A stretch of 64,000 bases of DNA from Aurantimicrobium sp. INA4 (GTDB lineage: Bacteria; Actinomycetota; Actinomycetes; Actinomycetales; Microbacteriaceae). A program made the position numbers and the translations under genes. The stretch is taken from assembly GCF_027924525.1 (NCBI RefSeq), contig NZ_AP027040.1, positions 62,001-126,000 of the forward strand. The letters run 5' to 3'. The stretch's first letter is position 1; every line of letters begins with the position of its first letter. Positions 33,901-40,916 of this stretch are shown in pieces. Under the pieces are notes generated by a model. The model saw only the letters and a list, made by a program, of their open reading frames with translations. It was not told where the DNA came from and made no database searches.

Positions 33901-34529
33901 CTGTGTCGGAAGGAGATGACCTTGTCATCCTGAACCACGGCGATGATCCTCAAGGAATTCTGGGTCAACCAGGACTTTTGGCCCCCGATGGTGGCTCAGC
34001 ACAGCTTCCAGGCGGGGGAGCCATCGGCTCCGACCGCCTGCGATTTACCTTCCCACGCCAACGCCGTGATCGTCACTTGTGCCTGTCTGACTTCGTCAAG
34101 TCTCGAGAAAGCGGCCAAGTAGACGTGGTGGGCTTCCAATTGGTCACCGCTGGTGCAACAGTTGACCAGTTCACCGCCAAAATGTTCGCAGAGAACGCTT
34201 ACCGCGACTACATGGAGCTCAACGGTTTAGCAATGCAGCTCACGGAGTCCTTAGCTGAGTTCTGGCACTCCCGAATGCGTGAAGAACTGGGCTTCAAGGC
34301 TGAAGATCCTGAGGATCTCGCCGGAATGTTCAAGCTGAACTACCGCGGTGCTCGTTTCTCCCTGGGTTACCCCGCGTGCCCTGACATGGAGGACCGCCGC
34401 AAGGTGGTCGAACTCCTAAGGCCAGAACGCGTCGGAGTTGAACTCTCTGAAGAACTGCAATTACACCCAGAGCAGTCCACTGACGCTTTTGTGTTCCACC
34501 ACCCTGAGGCAAAGTACTTCTCCGTCTAA
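30930..34529 (+). CDS. metH: Cobalamin-dependent methionine synthase
   Basis: A 1199-residue MetH that transfers the methyl group of methyl-tetrahydrofolate to homocysteine through B12. All four modules are present. The homocysteine domain (about 1-310) has the zinc cysteines in GLNCATGP and GGCCGTTPAH. The methyl-folate domain starts at GERTNANGSKAFREA (about 347). The B12 domain has the lower ligand His in RGDVHDIGKNLVD (about 748), with a cap domain before it. The C-terminal reactivation domain binds AdoMet and holds RFSLGYPACPD. The start is uncertain: GTG at 30930, or ATG at 30969 with AAGG upstream. No B12 riboswitch precedes it. It depends on imported or made cobalamin. Confidence 0.96.
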   Translation: MNTLQLPARSKALMDALSERVVIADGAMGTMLQDHNPSLDDFQQLEGCNEILNVSRPDIVGAVHDAYFETGIDCVETNTFGANWSNLGDYGIEDRITELAQAGAEIARASAEKFEAADGRMRWVLGSMGPGTKLPSLGHTTYAHLKATFAEQAVGLIRGGADAFLVETSQDLLQTKAAVNGCKQAIEEEGIKLPIFVEVTVETTGTMLMGSEIGAALTALEPLGIDMIGLNCATGPAEMSEHLRQLSKNSTVPVMVMPNAGLPELTADGARYPLGPEELATAHEQFVKEFGIALVGGCCGTTPAHLKAVVDRVGGMKLTPRNPQHEAGVASLYQHVPFDQDNTFLAIGERTNANGSKAFREAMLEGRWDDCVEIARKQVRDGAHLLDVCVDYVGRDGTDDAREIVSRFASASTLPLVIDSTEPAVLQAGMELIGGRPVVNSVNFEDGDGPDSRFGRIMPLVKEHGAAVIALTIDEEGQARTTEDKVRIASRLIDTLVNDWDMRVDDIIVDALTFPIATGQEETRRDAIETIEAIRQINAKYPGIHTTLGVSNVSFGLNPASRAVLNSVFIHEAVEAGLDSAIVDAAKIVPLASIPEQQRKVALDLVWDRREYDAEGNLTYDPLATMLDLFDGVDSASLKDARAAELAALPVGERLERRIIDGESKGLEEDLDLARAEGTSALDIINNHLLAGMKVVGERFGSGEMQLPFVLQSAEVMKTAVALLEPHMEKSDEAGKGTIVLATVRGDVHDIGKNLVDIILTNNGYDVINIGIKKTINEIIQAAEENNADVIGMSGLLVKSTVVMKENLEELTSRGLGTKWPVILGGAALTRTFVEDDLASMFDGTVRYARDAFEGLALMEPLVAISRGADPESVGLPQLKKRIHKQSLLEVTEPENMPTRSDVALDNPVPTPPFWGTRIVKGIALADYAAFLDERATFMGQWGLKPSRADDGASYEELVETEGRPRLRYWLDRILAEGMMDASVVYGYFPAVSEGDDLVILNHGDDPQGILGQPGLLAPDGGSAQLPGGGAIGSDRLRFTFPRQRRDRHLCLSDFVKSRESGQVDVVGFQLVTAGATVDQFTAKMFAENAYRDYMELNGLAMQLTESLAEFWHSRMREELGFKAEDPEDLAGMFKLNYRGARFSLGYPACPDMEDRRKVVELLRPERVGVELSEELQLHPEQSTDAFVFHHPEAKYFSV

Positions 34530-34591
34530 CTGAGGGTTCTCGTCGGCGTCAAAAGATGCCCATCCTCCTTCAATTCGCATATTTCAAAATA

Positions 34592-34622
34592 TGTACATAA
34601 TAAATACACAAAATTATGTACA
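34592..34622. promoter_or_regulatory. Inverted-repeat operator before the Phd-like/NTase gene
   Basis: TGTACATAAT (34592-34601) and ATTATGTACA (34613-34622) are perfect 10-base inverted repeats separated by 11 bases. Each contains the self-complementary core TGTACA. A -10 candidate TAGTAT (34627-34632) ends 9 bases before the GTG start. The surrounding sequence is very AT-rich. Phd/YefM-type antitoxins repress their own promoter through such dyads, so this is the likely autoregulatory site. Confidence 0.65.
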
Positions 34623-34641
34623 AATTTAGTATTCTCAGAAC

Positions 34642-35127
34642 GTGTGGTACTCAAACCCGGATGTCATCGTCAGCGTTGCCGATGCCAGGGAGAATCTTTC
34701 GAAGATTTTGAAGACTTTTCGGGCAGACCCGAATGCTCTTCCCGTGGTGATGGGTGCACACCGCAAACCTGAGGCGGTCATTGTTCCCTATAAGGAATAC
34801 ATGGCCGGTCGAAAGGTCCTCCTGGGCGGATCGGGAAACGTGAGCATGGAAGCACTCGGTGAAATGAGTGACGTTCTCCACAAACTGGCGGCTATGAACA
34901 ACATTGATGAGTTGGCAATCTTTGGGCCTGCGCTAACAGATTCCCTGCAAGAAGACGATCCTCTCGACATGTTGGTGGGACCTAGCCCACAGGCGACCTA
35001 TTTTGACTTGGTCCAGTTCGCCACTGAAATGGAGCTGGTACTGCGCAGGTTCGTCAACGTGGTCAACCGTGACGGATTACACCCCATCTCGGATGCACAC
35101 ATCCTCGAAGAGGCTGTGTATATCTAG
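34642..35127 (+). CDS. Phd/YefM-like antitoxin domain fused to a degenerate nucleotidyltransferase domain
   Basis: A 161-residue two-domain protein. Residues about 8-60 (VSVADARENLSKILKTFR to VIVPYKEYM) form a Phd/YefM-type DNA-binding antitoxin domain. Residues about 88-161 look like a MntA-type nucleotidyltransferase: LAIFGPALTDSLQEDDPLDMLV corresponds to the GS...DxD region. The catalytic pattern is damaged (GP for GS, and the first Asp of DxD is Pro), so it is probably inactive. No toxin (RelE, Doc, PIN, HEPN) is adjacent. The GTG start is probably leaderless. The gene ends in a 4-bp convergent overlap with the ECF S-component gene. Function is unknown; a DNA-binding regulator is the simplest inference. 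Confidence 0.7.
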   Translation: MWYSNPDVIVSVADARENLSKILKTFRADPNALPVVMGAHRKPEAVIVPYKEYMAGRKVLLGGSGNVSMEALGEMSDVLHKLAAMNNIDELAIFGPALTDSLQEDDPLDMLVGPSPQATYFDLVQFATEMELVLRRFVNVVNRDGLHPISDAHILEEAVYI

Positions 35128-35894
35128 AGTTTTGCTCGGCGCAGTGCTTTCAAAGCAGGTGCACCAATAAGTGCAAGACCGACTGCCGTGGTGATGGCAC
35201 GCACGGTGTCCCAGGTGAGAGTCGACGTCAGAAGCGTATAGACCGCAAAGTGGCTGAGGTTCTCAAACAGGCTACCACCAGGAACGTAACTGATATCTGT
35301 TGCTGGCCCTACTCCAAACGGCCAGAACCAGAGGTTCATTATTGCGCCAAAAAGATATGAGGCACAGACGCCGTAGACCGCAAGCAGCACAATTTCTTTG
35401 CGACGAGATGATTTATCCGTTGGAGCTTTGTTGCGCCCCGGCAACAAACCAGCACCTGCCCCCACCCAGCCGGCGGCAAACATTTGGAAAGCAGTCCAGG
35501 GACCAAACCCGCCCCACAGCACAGAAGACAACGCAATGGTGAGCATGCCGAGCAGGAAACCAAATCGTGCACCATAAGCACGACCGCCCAGAATTAGCAC
35601 AATAAAGACGGCTTCAAAGCCGCCCACCCCCGTGCTGGCAATACGCACGGCAGTGCCCACGGCAGTGAGCAAACCAAGGAGGGCAAGAGTTTTGGAACTG
35701 GTGATGCTGCCATCCAAGATCAGCGACATCATCACAACGAGCAAAGGAACAACAGCAAACACAACGAAAGGAATGGCAACTTGAGCCTGGGCGGGAAGTG
35801 CTGAAGTGAACAGTGGCCAGGCAAAAGCAGCAAGTGCCATCAGCGAGGCAGCCACCACAAGGCTCGTTCTCAGTGAACTCAGTCGCGTCAGCAT
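35124..35894 (-). CDS. ECF transporter S component (predicted cobalamin specificity)
   Basis: A 256-residue membrane protein with six or seven hydrophobic segments and the S-component hallmark (GGFEAVFIVLILGGRAYGARFGFLLGMLTIALSSVLWGGFGPW). In group I/II ECF importers this subunit binds the vitamin. It overlaps the fused energy-coupling protein by 7 bases and is third in the operon DUF4430 - T/A/A' - S. The pattern matches the actinobacterial CbrT type that has been predicted to import cobalamin; this, and the metH gene 0.6 kb away, make B12 the best guess, but a different vitamin is possible. Confidence 0.78.
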   Translation of the reverse strand: MLTRLSSLRTSLVVAASLMALAAFAWPLFTSALPAQAQVAIPFVVFAVVPLLVVMMSLILDGSITSSKTLALLGLLTAVGTAVRIASTGVGGFEAVFIVLILGGRAYGARFGFLLGMLTIALSSVLWGGFGPWTAFQMFAAGWVGAGAGLLPGRNKAPTDKSSRRKEIVLLAVYGVCASYLFGAIMNLWFWPFGVGPATDISYVPGGSLFENLSHFAVYTLLTSTLTWDTVRAITTAVGLALIGAPALKALRRAKL

Positions 35895-37738
35895 GCGTTT
35901 ACCTGCTCGGGGTGGATGAGTGTCCCTTCTGCCACGGTGAAGATTCGCGCATTGAGACTGCGTGCGAATTCACCATCGTGCGTTGCAAACACCACAACCG
36001 TTCCAGTTTCGGCAACACATCGCAGAACCTCTGCCATAGCAGCGCGTGAGTGAGGATCTAGGCCTCGAGTGGGTTCATCGATTGTGATGACACCTGGTTT
36101 CCAGCTGAGTTGAAGCGCAATAGCCAAAGCGCGCTGTGTTCCAGCAGATAAGTCACGAGGATGAGTTCTCAACAACTCCGGAGGTAAAACATCACGAGAT
36201 AACAGAGATCGGAAGGTGAGCTCGGTCAACCCTGTGTCGGCAGGAACACCAGCAATATTGTCCGCATACTCGAGTTCCTCCGCCAGGCTTTCTGTCATGA
36301 ACAGCCCTGAGGCCTCTTCTGGAACAGCTGCAATTCGGGTAACCCTTTGTGTTGCAGGAAGGGTCGACAGGTCAGTTCCTAAGACCTCCACTACCCCAAC
36401 AGACTGTGTGCTGCTTAGCCTAGTAAGAAGGGAAGTTTTTCCCACTCCGTTTGCGCCAGTGAGTGCAATGATGTCTCCTGTGCGTGCAGTGAAGGAGACA
36501 TCACTTAAGATCTTCTTTTCGCCGTGAGCAACTCCTAAGCCGGTGACAGCAAGGACCAGATCAGAACTAGTCAAGGGCAGAGCACGAGGAGGAAACATTG
36601 ATGCAGGTACAAACTGTCCCTCGGATACTTCCCCAGCTTCAAGCACGAGCCAGCGAGGATCAAGTGCTTGCAATGCTGCTGTGTGGTGTTCAGACAGCAC
36701 GATGGTCATGCCTGAAGTACGCAGGCGATCCAGAATGTCGATGAGCTCTGACACTGAAGCAGAATCAAGATCTGCCAGTGGCTCATCGAGTAAAAGAATT
36801 TGTGGTGATGCCGCCAGTGCACTCGCGAGAGCTACGCGAGTTGCCTGACCAGCTGAGAGTACATCCACGGGCACATCTGCATAGTCACGGAGACCATACT
36901 CACTCAGGAGCTCGTCAACTCGGGAAGGAATGAGCTCCTTGGTTTCACCGTGTAGACGAAGAGTAAATTCCAGTTCTTCACGTGCGGTGGATGCAGTGAA
37001 ACTCAGGCGAACATTTTGGGGAACGAAACCGATTAAGGCTGCGGTGTCGCGCGGTGGAACACGGAGTCGGTCAATGGTGCCCAGTGTGAGAGTACCGGTG
37101 GCAATACCCGCATGGAAATGCTGGCTCAGGCCAGCGATGCTTTCAAGCAGCGACGTCTTCCCTGACCCTGTTGCACCGGTTAGCACGGTCACAGTGCCTG
37201 GGGCAAAAGAAACGGACAGGTTGTTGAGCACGGTGTGATCAGCGAAGCGCAGTGAGTACTGATCCAACGTGATGGGACTGGGGTTGGCTTCACGAAGTTG
37301 CCCCCTCGAGCCAAAACCTGAAAGCTCCATTGAAGCAGCGAGGGCAACGGACTTTTCAACGGTGTGCTCGAGAACGGGAACGACCACGGCAAAACGAGAG
37401 GTGATTCCACGCAGGGTTCGATAGGTGTTGATCTTCTTCACTTGAGCAAGCAACGTGGGGAAGCTTGCCAACGCAATCGTCAGCGCTGTTCCGACAGAAC
37501 GCGAATACTTCAATCCAGAAAGTGAGACCAGCAGCTTCCTGAAGTCAATGAGAGAACTGAATAAACCACAGGCCACGATGACGGCCACAAAAGGGAGTGC
37601 AAGCAGTGCTGCTTGCCCCACAGCCATCCAACTGAAGGAACCAAAAAGAAGGCGATAGAAAATACGAAGCGCAATGAAGATGGCGGCAAACGACAGACTC
37701 ACCCACAAGGGCGTCCATCGTGAGCGGCCGGGCAACAT
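35888..37738 (-). CDS. Fused ECF energy-coupling protein: EcfT plus two ABC ATPases
   Basis: A 616-residue fusion. Residues about 1-165 form a CbiQ/EcfT-like transmembrane domain, ending in LRGITSRFAVVVPVLEHTVEKSVALAASMELSGF, with the coupling-helix Arg region. ATPase 1 (about 175-385) has Walker A TGATGSGKTSL, signature LSAGQATRVALA and Walker B ILLLDEPLADLD. ATPase 2 (about 400-610) has TGANGVGKTSL, signature LSAGTQRALAIA and VITIDEPTRGLD. The two ATPases plus T domain on one chain are a rearrangement found in several actinobacteria; normally they are two or three separate proteins. The first gene of the operon ends in a TAATG overlap with this start. Confidence 0.88.
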   Translation of the reverse strand: MLPGRSRWTPLWVSLSFAAIFIALRIFYRLLFGSFSWMAVGQAALLALPFVAVIVACGLFSSLIDFRKLLVSLSGLKYSRSVGTALTIALASFPTLLAQVKKINTYRTLRGITSRFAVVVPVLEHTVEKSVALAASMELSGFGSRGQLREANPSPITLDQYSLRFADHTVLNNLSVSFAPGTVTVLTGATGSGKTSLLESIAGLSQHFHAGIATGTLTLGTIDRLRVPPRDTAALIGFVPQNVRLSFTASTAREELEFTLRLHGETKELIPSRVDELLSEYGLRDYADVPVDVLSAGQATRVALASALAASPQILLLDEPLADLDSASVSELIDILDRLRTSGMTIVLSEHHTAALQALDPRWLVLEAGEVSEGQFVPASMFPPRALPLTSSDLVLAVTGLGVAHGEKKILSDVSFTARTGDIIALTGANGVGKTSLLTRLSSTQSVGVVEVLGTDLSTLPATQRVTRIAAVPEEASGLFMTESLAEELEYADNIAGVPADTGLTELTFRSLLSRDVLPPELLRTHPRDLSAGTQRALAIALQLSWKPGVITIDEPTRGLDPHSRAAMAEVLRCVAETGTVVVFATHDGEFARSLNARIFTVAEGTLIHPEQVNAC

Positions 37739-38250
37739 TATTCGCTCACGGGAGTGGGGGTGCTGTCACCGGTGGTGAAAACCAACCCGAGAGACTCACC
37801 CTTCTTAATCATCAGATCGCCCAAACCAGACTGGGCATATTCCCACTGGCCGCCGGCAGAAGATTTCTGCCACAGCGCCCAATAGGCGAATGCTGGAGGC
37901 ATATCTGCACACGATTCGGTGAACTCTGCTTGACCTTCCACAACTACAGGCTCGGTTGGAGAGGGCAACCCGTTGACACGGCAGACAATGGCATCGCCAT
38001 AGGTTGCCGTTCCTTCGGTTTCGAAGCCTGCCTCGTGCACCACATCAATTGCTTTGGCGGAGTCGCCAGAAATCTCAACACACGTGGTGCTTCCGGTTCC
38101 ATCGAGAACACCAAAGTTCACAACAACTTCTACGCCGTTACATCCTGAAGTTTCTTCAGAGGTTGTTTCGGTCGGTGCCGAAGAGCAGGCGGTGAGAGTG
38201 AGGGCAAGCAGCAGACCACTGGTTGCCAGAAGAGCGCGGGGGATAGACAT
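37738..38250 (-). CDS. DUF4430 lipoprotein of an ECF import system
   Basis: A 170-residue lipoprotein. The signal ends LLALTLTACSS with the lipobox Cys near residue 22. The mature part is a DUF4430 domain, recognised by SGDSAKAIDVVHEAGFETEG, AIVCRVNGLPSP and AFAYWALWQKSSAGGQWEYAQSGLGDLMIKKGESLGLVF. DUF4430 shares its fold with a transcobalamin/intrinsic-factor domain, so it may capture cobalamin outside the cell for the adjacent ECF importer; the role is inferred. The ATG at 38250 follows GGAGAACCC, a good ribosome site; a longer reading to 38493 has no signal peptide and is not credible. It heads the three-gene ECF operon. Confidence 0.82.
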   Translation of the reverse strand: MSIPRALLATSGLLLALTLTACSSAPTETTSEETSGCNGVEVVVNFGVLDGTGSTTCVEISGDSAKAIDVVHEAGFETEGTATYGDAIVCRVNGLPSPTEPVVVEGQAEFTESCADMPPAFAYWALWQKSSAGGQWEYAQSGLGDLMIKKGESLGLVFTTGDSTPTPVSE

Positions 38251-38389
38251 GGGTTCTCCAGAGTTAGAAATAGTACGCAGCTGGAGGCTTCCTTTGAGTG
38301 CGCTGTAGTGTGATTCTATCTTCCGTAAACAAATTTCAAACTTACCCGATGTTGCCTCAAGCTCATCAACCAACTCTGAGGAGCTAGAA

Positions 38390-39880
38390 ATGACAATTGG
38401 CCTGAAGAAATTACTGGCCGCAGGCGCAATTGTCGCATCGACAGTGGCACTCAACTCAACCGGCATACTTGCTACGGGCGAGGCAGTTGGCATACCGGTT
38501 CCGGACTTATCGGCACAAAGTTTGGGCGGGAGACAACCTGCAGATGCCTTTGGAACAGTTCCTGTTGGTGTTTGTAGTGCATCTTTCCTCGTTCAAGGTG
38601 CTGCGGGTGAAGGCCCAGGAGGTGTTGGCGGAAAGGGCGGGTTGATTATTGGCACACTTCCAGTTACTGCTGGTTCCCAACTTTCTCTGACTGCTGGTTC
38701 ATCCCCTATAGGTGGAATGGCAGGCACTTCTTCTATGTCGCAACTTAATGGTGGAACTGGGTTCTATGCAGGTGGTGCAGGTTCTGCAATCCAGCTAAAC
38801 AATCATTGGGTTGCCTTAGCAGGTGGGGGTGGTGGTGCCGGTTCAGATTTCTCTGCAAATGGTGGTGATGCTGGAGCTACCGGATCAGCCGGAGGAAATG
38901 GAACCTCTGGGGCAGGAGGTGCCGGGGGGTCAATCTTAATAAATAGTGGTGTTATCGATGCTGCAGGACCTAACCCTACAGCTGGTGGCGGCGGCGGAGG
39001 AATTGGAGCTAACGGTTCAGCTGGCACTGGAAATAGTGGTGGAGGTGGTGCTGGGAACTCAAGCGGTTCATTGACTGGAACAATCATTTCCGTGAATGGA
39101 ACTGCTCCCTCAGTAGCGACAGGGAAGGCAGAAGTTACCTACACTTCCTGTGCAACCCCATCCCAGCCTGGATCAATTTCTGAAATAGGACAAACGTCAA
39201 CTTCTAGGTCAATTTCTTTTGCAGCATCCTCCACATCTGGAATTGCTGTCTCCGGATACAAGTACACGCTAAACGGCGGATCCGCCCAAACTTTATCTAC
39301 CGCTGGAACTACAACGCTCACTGGAACAATCTCAGGGCTCACGCCGGGAACTGTTTACTCGCTTTCTGTACAACCGAGCTACGTCGTTCCAAATATTCAA
39401 TCCGAAATCAATCGTGGACAAACAGTGCTTGGTGCGGCAAGAACTTATTCATTGACTATTCCACTGAGCTCAGCAACGAACGTGTACGCAACAGCTAGTG
39501 ACGGAGTAGCGGTTGTTACCTGGAACAATCCAGCGGACTTGAATTTCTCTGACACAGTCGTAACAGCACAGCCAGGTGGTCAAACATGCACCACCACCAA
39601 CACAAACTGCACATTCAACAACCTCACAAATGGAACAAACTACACATTTTCTGTAGTGAGTCGGTCAATTAACGCTGGAGCTAACTCGGCCGCAGTAACT
39701 TCAAACTCAGTGACCCCAGCGGGAGCGCCTCAATCTCAATCCCAATCTCAATCAGTAACTTCAACAGGACTCGTTCAGACAGGAATGCAGTTTTTCCCAC
39801 AATTGGAAGCTGCAGTACTTTTCCTCTTGGCTGGAATCGGATTGATTCTGTACCCAAAAATTGTGCGTAGCAGAAATTAG
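38390..39880 (+). CDS. Glycine-rich surface protein with fibronectin-III-like domains and C-terminal anchor
   Basis: A 496-residue exported protein I cannot place in a known family. An N-terminal signal (about 1-30) precedes a Gly/Ala/Ser-rich domain (about 45-245, with runs such as GGGGGAG and GGGGGGIG). Two fibronectin-III-like modules follow (about 255-345 and 350-445; GLTPGTVYSLSVQPS and NLTNGTNYTFSVVSRS). A SQSQSQS linker leads to LVQTG, a hydrophobic helix and RSRN, the layout of a sortase-anchored tail with a variant LPxTG motif; no sortase gene is in this window. Codon use is AT-richer than the neighbours. GAGGAG precedes the ATG. Adhesion or surface layer function is inferred. Confidence 0.75.
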   Translation: MTIGLKKLLAAGAIVASTVALNSTGILATGEAVGIPVPDLSAQSLGGRQPADAFGTVPVGVCSASFLVQGAAGEGPGGVGGKGGLIIGTLPVTAGSQLSLTAGSSPIGGMAGTSSMSQLNGGTGFYAGGAGSAIQLNNHWVALAGGGGGAGSDFSANGGDAGATGSAGGNGTSGAGGAGGSILINSGVIDAAGPNPTAGGGGGGIGANGSAGTGNSGGGGAGNSSGSLTGTIISVNGTAPSVATGKAEVTYTSCATPSQPGSISEIGQTSTSRSISFAASSTSGIAVSGYKYTLNGGSAQTLSTAGTTTLTGTISGLTPGTVYSLSVQPSYVVPNIQSEINRGQTVLGAARTYSLTIPLSSATNVYATASDGVAVVTWNNPADLNFSDTVVTAQPGGQTCTTTNTNCTFNNLTNGTNYTFSVVSRSINAGANSAAVTSNSVTPAGAPQSQSQSQSVTSTGLVQTGMQFFPQLEAAVLFLLAGIGLILYPKIVRSRN

Positions 39881-39890
39881 ACTTCGTATA
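39878..39890 (+). promoter_or_regulatory. Putative -10 element of a leaderless transcript
   Basis: TAGACT (39878-39883) overlaps the stop region of the surface-protein gene and ends 6 bases before the ATG at 39890. There is no ribosome site, so the 124-aa membrane gene is probably translated from a leaderless mRNA. Confidence 0.35.
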
Positions 39891-40264
39891 TGACTGAACA
39901 CGAACTACTTGAGCTGTGGAACAAAGCACGATTCCACATCGTTGTTTCACAATTTGCCCCCACCTTTTTGCTCATTGTCACCGTGGGTCTCATTACCCTC
40001 GGCTTAGCGACGGCGCCACTGTTCCTCACCCTCGCAACAGTCGGAATCTTGCTCGCTTCAGGAATTTTGGGGGCGCTTGCTCAGTACTCCAGCGCAACAC
40101 AGGCGCAGGCTATCGCTGAAGATCTCGCTGCCGTGAAGAACCCTTCAGCAGCAACACGTCAGGCCATCGCCTTCTCAAAGTGGCTCAACGTTGTGCGCTT
40201 TGTGACGCCAACAATCTTCGTGCTGATTTTCTTACTGCTGACTGCAGTTTTGCTTGTGGGTTAG
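39890..40264 (+). CDS. Small membrane protein, 124 aa, unknown function
   Basis: Three hydrophobic segments: two near residues 20-65 (FLLIVTVGLITLGLATAPLFLTLATVGILLASGILG) and one at 101-123 (VRFVTPTIFVLIFLLLTAVLLVG). Between them a polar helix (SSATQAQAIAEDLAAVKNPSAATRQAIAF) would lie in the cytoplasm. No family is recognised. It follows the surface-protein gene by 9 bases and ends in a 4-bp convergent overlap with the next gene. Confidence 0.68.
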   Translation: MTEHELLELWNKARFHIVVSQFAPTFLLIVTVGLITLGLATAPLFLTLATVGILLASGILGALAQYSSATQAQAIAEDLAAVKNPSAATRQAIAFSKWLNVVRFVTPTIFVLIFLLLTAVLLVG

Positions 40265-40872
40265 AACCCAAAGTCTCCGAAGTCACCAAACCCGGCGTCA
40301 CCGAATCCGGCATCACCCATGCCGGGGTCTGCAAATCCACCGTCGGCAGAGATGGTCTCATTTCCACCAAAATCTGATCCAGCATCGCCTCCGGTGTCAG
40401 CACCTGCGGTGTCTGCTCCAATATCCATCGGCATGAAAGCAGTCATCAAGCTTGATGCGATGACATAACCGGCAACGCTTCCAAGTAGCGAGCTCGCAAA
40501 CATGGTTCCAAATCCGGGAGCCCCTCCAGCTTGGCCAAGCGTGCGCTCCATTGTTCCTGGCTGGCGCATTTCAGAGCGTGTGGCTGACACTGCAAGAGCA
40601 CGGGGCTCCTCGCTCAGGGGAGCTTCTCCAGCAGGAGCGTCTGCACTGAGCTGTGTGTAAAGCATGTGACGCTGCTCGGGGGTGAGCTTGCTAAAGGCTT
40701 CCTCATGCACCTGTTCTATTGCTTCAGGGGAAGCGGTGCGGAGCAGGTAGCGGTAACGCTCAACAGCTATCTCGTCTTCGTTGCGAGCAGCACTGGCCTG
40801 ACGAACCTGCTGTGTGGTGCGACGATATTCTTCGTCCTGATTAGTTCCAAAGAGTTTGTCGAGAAATCCCAT
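40261..40872 (-). CDS. Conserved actinobacterial protein with Gly/Asp-rich tail, unknown function
   Basis: A 203-residue protein. The N-terminal half is soluble and helical, with the conserved-looking ERYRYLLRTASPEAIEQVHEEAFSKLTPEQRHMLY (about 42-77). After a linker and the motif MRQPGTMERTLGQAGG there is one hydrophobic segment (about 122-144, TMFASSLLGSVAGYVIASSLM). A tail of about 55 residues rich in Gly, Asp and Phe follows, ending in repeats of GFGDAGFGDFGD. Similar proteins occur across Microbacteriaceae and are sometimes labelled cation-transporting ATPase, a label the sequence does not support. Neighbours give no clue. Confidence 0.72.
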   Translation of the reverse strand: MGFLDKLFGTNQDEEYRRTTQQVRQASAARNEDEIAVERYRYLLRTASPEAIEQVHEEAFSKLTPEQRHMLYTQLSADAPAGEAPLSEEPRALAVSATRSEMRQPGTMERTLGQAGGAPGFGTMFASSLLGSVAGYVIASSLMTAFMPMDIGADTAGADTGGDAGSDFGGNETISADGGFADPGMGDAGFGDAGFGDFGDFGF

Positions 40873-40916
40873 GGCTACAATCTATGGCTGGTTGCTGAAA
40901 GATTGCCGAAAGATTC

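Noticed and set aside
34530..35127. Classical toxin-antitoxin operon
   Set aside because: There is no second small gene: metH ends 112 bases upstream and the downstream gene is a convergent ECF component.
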